10,144 nt of DNA from Ignavibacteria bacterium (lineage in GTDB: Bacteria > Bacteroidota > Ignavibacteria > Tepidaquicellales > Tepidaquicellaceae), in NCBI GenBank assembly GCA_016704345.1, contig JADJAH010000029.1:1-10144 (forward strand), in the 5' to 3' direction. A program made the translations under genes and the position numbers. Each line of letters opens with the position of its first letter. The first letter of the stretch is position 1. Shown one piece after another: positions 6,977-10,144 of this stretch. Below the pieces are notes generated by a model. It ran no database searches, was not told the origin of the DNA, and saw nothing but the letters and a program-made list of their open reading frames with translations.

Positions 6977-8309
6977 ATGAAATTCAATTGCGGAGATTTG
7001 GTGTGAAGTCTAAACTGCTGAACAGAGCAAATGCTGCATTCAGATTATTCGGTGAAAGAGAGCAGGTAGCAAATGTTATAGAGAATATAGAAAAAGGCGT
7101 TGCATTCCGTGGCACAAACCTTTGGATCTTGATTGCTGCAATATTCATAGCCTCACTGGGTCTTAACATGAACTCAACTGCCGTCATAATCGGTCAATGC
7201 TCATTTCTCCTTTGATGGGACCTATAATGGGAATTGGCTTGAGTCTTGGAATTAATGACCTGGCGCTACTCAAAAATCACTGTATAATTTTTCTCTTTGC
7301 AGTTTTGGTGAGTTTAGTTACATCAACTCTCTACTTCCTTATCTCGCCAATAAATGAAGTACAGTCAGAATTACTGGCAAGAACTTCCCCGACAATGTAT
7401 GATGTAATGATAGCATTCTTTGGCGGACTCGCAGGGATCCTTGCATTGTCAAGCAAGCAGAAAGGGAATGTCATACCAGGTGTTGCCATAGCTACTGCAC
7501 TTATGCCGCCTCTATGTACGGCGGGCTTTGGACTCGCGACATGGAACGCAAAATATTTCTTCGGAGCATTCTATCTTTTTTCTATTAACACTGTTTTCAT
7601 TGCCTGGGCAACTTTATTGATAGTTGCCTGAAATTTCCAATGAAGCAAACAGGAAATGAGCTTAAGGAGTCGAGAACAGGGAAACTGGTGACCACGATAG
7701 TCTTACTTACTTTGATACCCAGCATTTATCTTGCTAACAAATTCAGAAAGGAGATGGAGTTTCAATCTCGTGCCAATGATTTTGTAAATAATCTCACTTC
7801 ATTGGAGGGCAATTTTCTTTTAATCATGATATTGATTCCAAGAATAAAGTAATTATTCTTACATACGGCGGAAGGGGATTGAGCAGCGAGCAAAATGACT
7901 CGTTGAAATTAAGGCTGAAGCAGGAAAACTTGATGATGCTGATCTTCATGTAAAGCAAGGATTTTCAGTGCCTGAAAGAAGGAAAATAGAATCTCAGCTT
8001 GGCGAGATAAGAAGCGCGATTGACAGGAAGGATCTGATCATTCACGAACTTTCACAAAAGCTTGACAGCATCAGGTATTTAGAAGAACTTTCTGTGCAGA
8101 TTACAAATGAAGCCAGAGTATATTTTCCACCGGTAAAGAGTCTGGTGATTGGAAGATCTCCTGTTGAGCAAAACAGAGATTCCACTGATTCAATGAATGC
8201 ATTGATCGGGATATCCGGATCAATGAAAGAGGCAGACAAACAGAAACTTAGGGACTGGCTTAAGATCAGGCTTGATCTGGATTCTATGGAGATTGGATTT
8301 GCCGAATGA
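6977..8309 (+). CDS. DUF389 domain membrane protein (frameshifted)
   Basis: About 440 residues after repair, the usual size for this inner-membrane family of unknown function. The order is: a short cytoplasmic start; FRGTNLWILIAAIFIASLGL (first membrane helix); NSTAVIIG joined to MLISPLMGPIMGIGLSLG, the DUF389 signature; LLARTSPTMYDV; FFGGLAGILALSS; GNVIPGVAIATALMPPLCTA; FGAFYLFSINTVF; then TTIVLLTLIPSIYLA and a soluble C-terminal half ending near 8309. Breaks lie near the start (ATG 6977 is out of frame with the body, which is open from TTG 6988), at about 7195 (one base lost in ggtcaatg), 7630, 7818 and 7905-7930. Homology continues over each break, so I read this as one gene with sequence errors. 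ATG 6977 is preferred because the TATCTTTG box lies just upstream. The identification is firm; the function is not known. Confidence 0.82.
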
Positions 8310-8363
8310 AAATTATCGAAATAAATGAAATGATCTTTTAATTATCAATCTAACTTAATCATA

Positions 8364-8953
8364 ATGAAAACAGTTTTGCTATTGATTCATGTTTTACTCT
8401 TATCATTTCCCTTTTCCGGTGCGAATGCTCAATCGGTTATGAATGAGCGCAATGAAGAGCAGGAGATTTCGAAGGTTCCGCAAAGAAGTACAAGCCGTTT
8501 CTTTTAGGGGAGTATTGGGAATGACCTTTGGAGATTACACGGAACTCAGATTGTCCGGCGTGGTGGGATACAGGCTTTCAAGAGAGATTTCGGGCGGAGT
8601 AAAGGCGACTTACAGATCTTCATGGGATAAGCAGGTAACATCTTCACAGGAAGAAGTAACGGCAACTGACAACAGCTTTGGCGGCGGCGCATACATTCAG
8701 TATAATCCGGCAAAAGAAGTCTATCTGATGAGCGAATACTCTTATCAGAAATACACTACGGAAACAACGCAGGGGTGGAATTGAAAGAGATGTCAATTTT
8801 GTTTTCCTTGGACTCAGTTACACAAACGAACTTTCACCGAATGTTTTTCTTAATGCAGGAATGAAAGTAGATGTGCTGAACGATCAGGATTCGCCTTTCG
8901 GTGATTTCACCCTTTCTTTGAAGTTGGAATTGTTGCAGGAATATAGTCTTTAG
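8364..8953 (+). CDS. Small outer-membrane beta-barrel protein (frameshifted)
   Basis: About 195 residues after repair. ATG 8364 opens a signal peptide, MKTVLLLIHVLLLSFPFSG, with probable cleavage at ANA-Q, which fixes this start although the frame stops at about 8507 (STSRFF then TAG). A shift there leads to RGVLGMTFGDYTELRLSGVV, then alternating strands: VGYRLSREISGGVKATYRSS, FGGGAYIQYNP, VYLMSEYSYQKY. A second shift near 8776 leads to RDVNFVFLGLSYTNELSPN, FLNAGMKVDVL and FTLSLKLELLQEYSL. The pattern 'GYRL...SGGVKATY' and the alternating aromatic and polar residues fit an 8-stranded outer-membrane barrel of the type common in Bacteroidota. It starts 54 bases after the DUF389 gene and has no Shine-Dalgarno site. 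Co-transcription with that gene is possible but unproven. No ligand can be inferred. Confidence 0.65.
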
Positions 8954-8983
8954 TCGGAACAGGGGTTTCAGGTTTCGGCAATT

Positions 8984-9026
8984 AAAAAAAAATCCGGCAG
9001 TAAATTTGTCTGCCGGATTCTGTCTT
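8984..9026. terminator. Terminator between convergent genes
   Basis: A perfect 10-bp stem, AATCCGGCAG (8991-9000) with CTGCCGGATT (9010-9019), has a 9-base loop. Nine A precede it (8984-8992), making an excellent T-tailed terminator for the minus-strand gene ending at 9048. On the plus strand the tail is weaker (ctgtcttt), so it may also stop the gene ending at 8953. Confidence 0.8.
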
Positions 9027-9047
9027 TAAAAACAAATAAATTATAGC

Positions 9048-10144
9048 TTAGAAGTTCACCAAAAGATTCAGCTGTAAAATGCTTCCGGTTGATCCTACAA
9101 GATAAGGTACGGAGAGTCCGCCAACAGGGCTCCTATCAAGATATAAGTATTCGAGGTTTGCTCTGAAGACTTCATTTTTCCATGGATATACGTTTACGCC
9201 TCCTCTTATTCCCCATGGATTTCCGTGGTTGCCGAAGATCTTCGAGTAGCTCCATAGAGCTGCAATGCTTTTGGAAGGAATATGTAAGATGACCGCACAA
9301 GAAATCCGTCATCCTTGAATTCCGGAAGTCAAGCAACTCAAGATTGTCACCGCCGAATTTATTAAGCCACCTGTAATAATAGCCTGCATCAAACGAGAAA
9401 CCACTGTACTTCAATCCCAGATCGAAATTTATCATCATGTATTGAGCCTTCTTTATGTTAATCCCGAGCCAAACAAGCCCGGCTTGAATAGGAGACTACC
9501 GCCCGAAAGTCTTAACTGCGTATTATCAAATGCATCAGAATTACTTTGAGATTCTTCATCTTCATTACTGCCCGTAAAATGTCCTGCAATTCTTGTAGCT
9601 AATTCCTTATGATCTTCAAAATCTCCATAGCTGCTGTTCTTACCAAACTCTCCCGTGTGGATACCATTTCAATGCTAAAGAAAACGTACTTATGTTAGCA
9701 TCTAACTTTCCTGCATCTATTCCAAGCTGGCTCAGATTATTCCAATCATCCCATGATAAAAAAATCCTTTTGCAAGTTGCCCGTCAATCCAGAACCCTGT
9801 TGTATATGACGGTCTGAAGAATTCATCTGTAATTACGGCTGTCAACTTAAAGCCAATAGAAAGTTGCCTTCAACTGATCGTGCCGGGCAGAGCATTAATG
9901 CCGCCCGCCAATCTGAAGTAATCACTGAATTTGTAAGAAAGATATCTGCAACAACCACCTGAGAAGATGACCCTGAGCTGTATTATTTGTCCAAACATAA
10001 AAAGATATCTGAACTTCTCTTCAAGCAACCACCCCAACAAATAGATCGTGACTTTATTGATCTGGAATATCTGATCTGCGCCTTAATGTTGAAGTATCGC
10101 CAAAGTTGTTCTACATATTTGTCATCAAGCAATTGTTGATTAAG
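9048..10144 (-). CDS. Porin-like outer-membrane protein (frameshifted, 5' end outside window)
   Basis: The 3' part of a large outer-membrane barrel, read on the minus strand from beyond 10144 to TAA at 9048-9050. Frame-corrected fragments run in order: FQINKVTIYLLGWLLEEKFR; LFYVWTNNTAQG; DYFRLAGGINALPGT; DEFFRPSYTTGFWIDGQLA; FFYHGMIGN; NLSQLGIDAGKLDANISTF; GEFGKNSSYGDFEDHKELA; DNTQLRLSGGSLLFKPGLFG; YSGFSFDAGYYYRWLNKFGG; GFLVRSSYIFLP; ALWSYSKIFGNHGNPWGIRG; GVNVYPWKNEVFRANLEYLY; and an ending LLVNF, the terminal Phe typical of barrels. The order and wording match a porin family I know from Ignavibacteria and Planctomycetes, related to OprP/OprO phosphate-selective porins. Substrate choice cannot be inferred. 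At least eight indels occur in 1.1 kb; for example, one T seems lost from the TTTT run near 9270. The missing N-terminus should hold the signal peptide. Confidence 0.68.

Overview
The window looks like a piece of an Ignavibacteriota or related Bacteroidota-type genome. Four things point there. Two secreted proteins end in the same roughly 180-residue module with dockerin-like Asp loops, of a kind I associate with Ignavibacteria. Two upstream regions carry a -7 box of the Bacteroidota form TAnnTTTG. Most starts have A-rich leaders rather than a Shine-Dalgarno site. The genes include a DUF389 membrane protein, a SPYFNK-type helical protein and outer-membrane barrels. The assignment rests on recognition, not on a search.

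Layout. Positions 1-106 are upstream sequence in which I see nothing firm. Positions 107-1278 (+) hold a frameshifted secreted protein: signal peptide, P/Homo B domain, then the shared C-terminal module. Positions 1284-2040 are nine tandem copies of an 86-87 bp repeat, lying between two convergent gene ends. Complement(2095..3577) is a helical protein of unknown function with one homopolymer frameshift. A divergent promoter region (3578-3732) leads to 3733-5772 (+), an intact 679-residue secreted Asp-box propeller protein with the same C-terminal module. Positions 5773-6103 hold a 7-bp tandem repeat and several REP-like hairpins. Next is an intact REP-associated tyrosine transposase (6104-6637, +), then an oppositely oriented REP-like hairpin, direct repeats and a terminator. 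Positions 6977-8309 (+) are a frameshifted DUF389 membrane protein. Positions 8364-8953 (+) are a frameshifted small outer-membrane barrel. A shared terminator (8984-9026) separates it from complement(9048..>10144), a porin-like barrel that runs off the window and has many frameshifts.

The genes do not form one pathway; they are mostly single transcription units of envelope or secreted proteins around a RAYT/REP mobile locus. Frameshifts are frequent in 107-803 and 6977-10144, absent in 3733-6637, and some sit in homopolymers. Recognisable family sequence continues across every break, so low-coverage or long-read sequence error explains them better than gene decay. Protein descriptions of the broken genes are my frame-corrected readings.

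The most interesting points are the C-terminal module shared by two otherwise unrelated secreted proteins, and the REP-like hairpins with a constant centre and variable arms on both sides of the RAYT. Neither is shown here to be an undescribed system.
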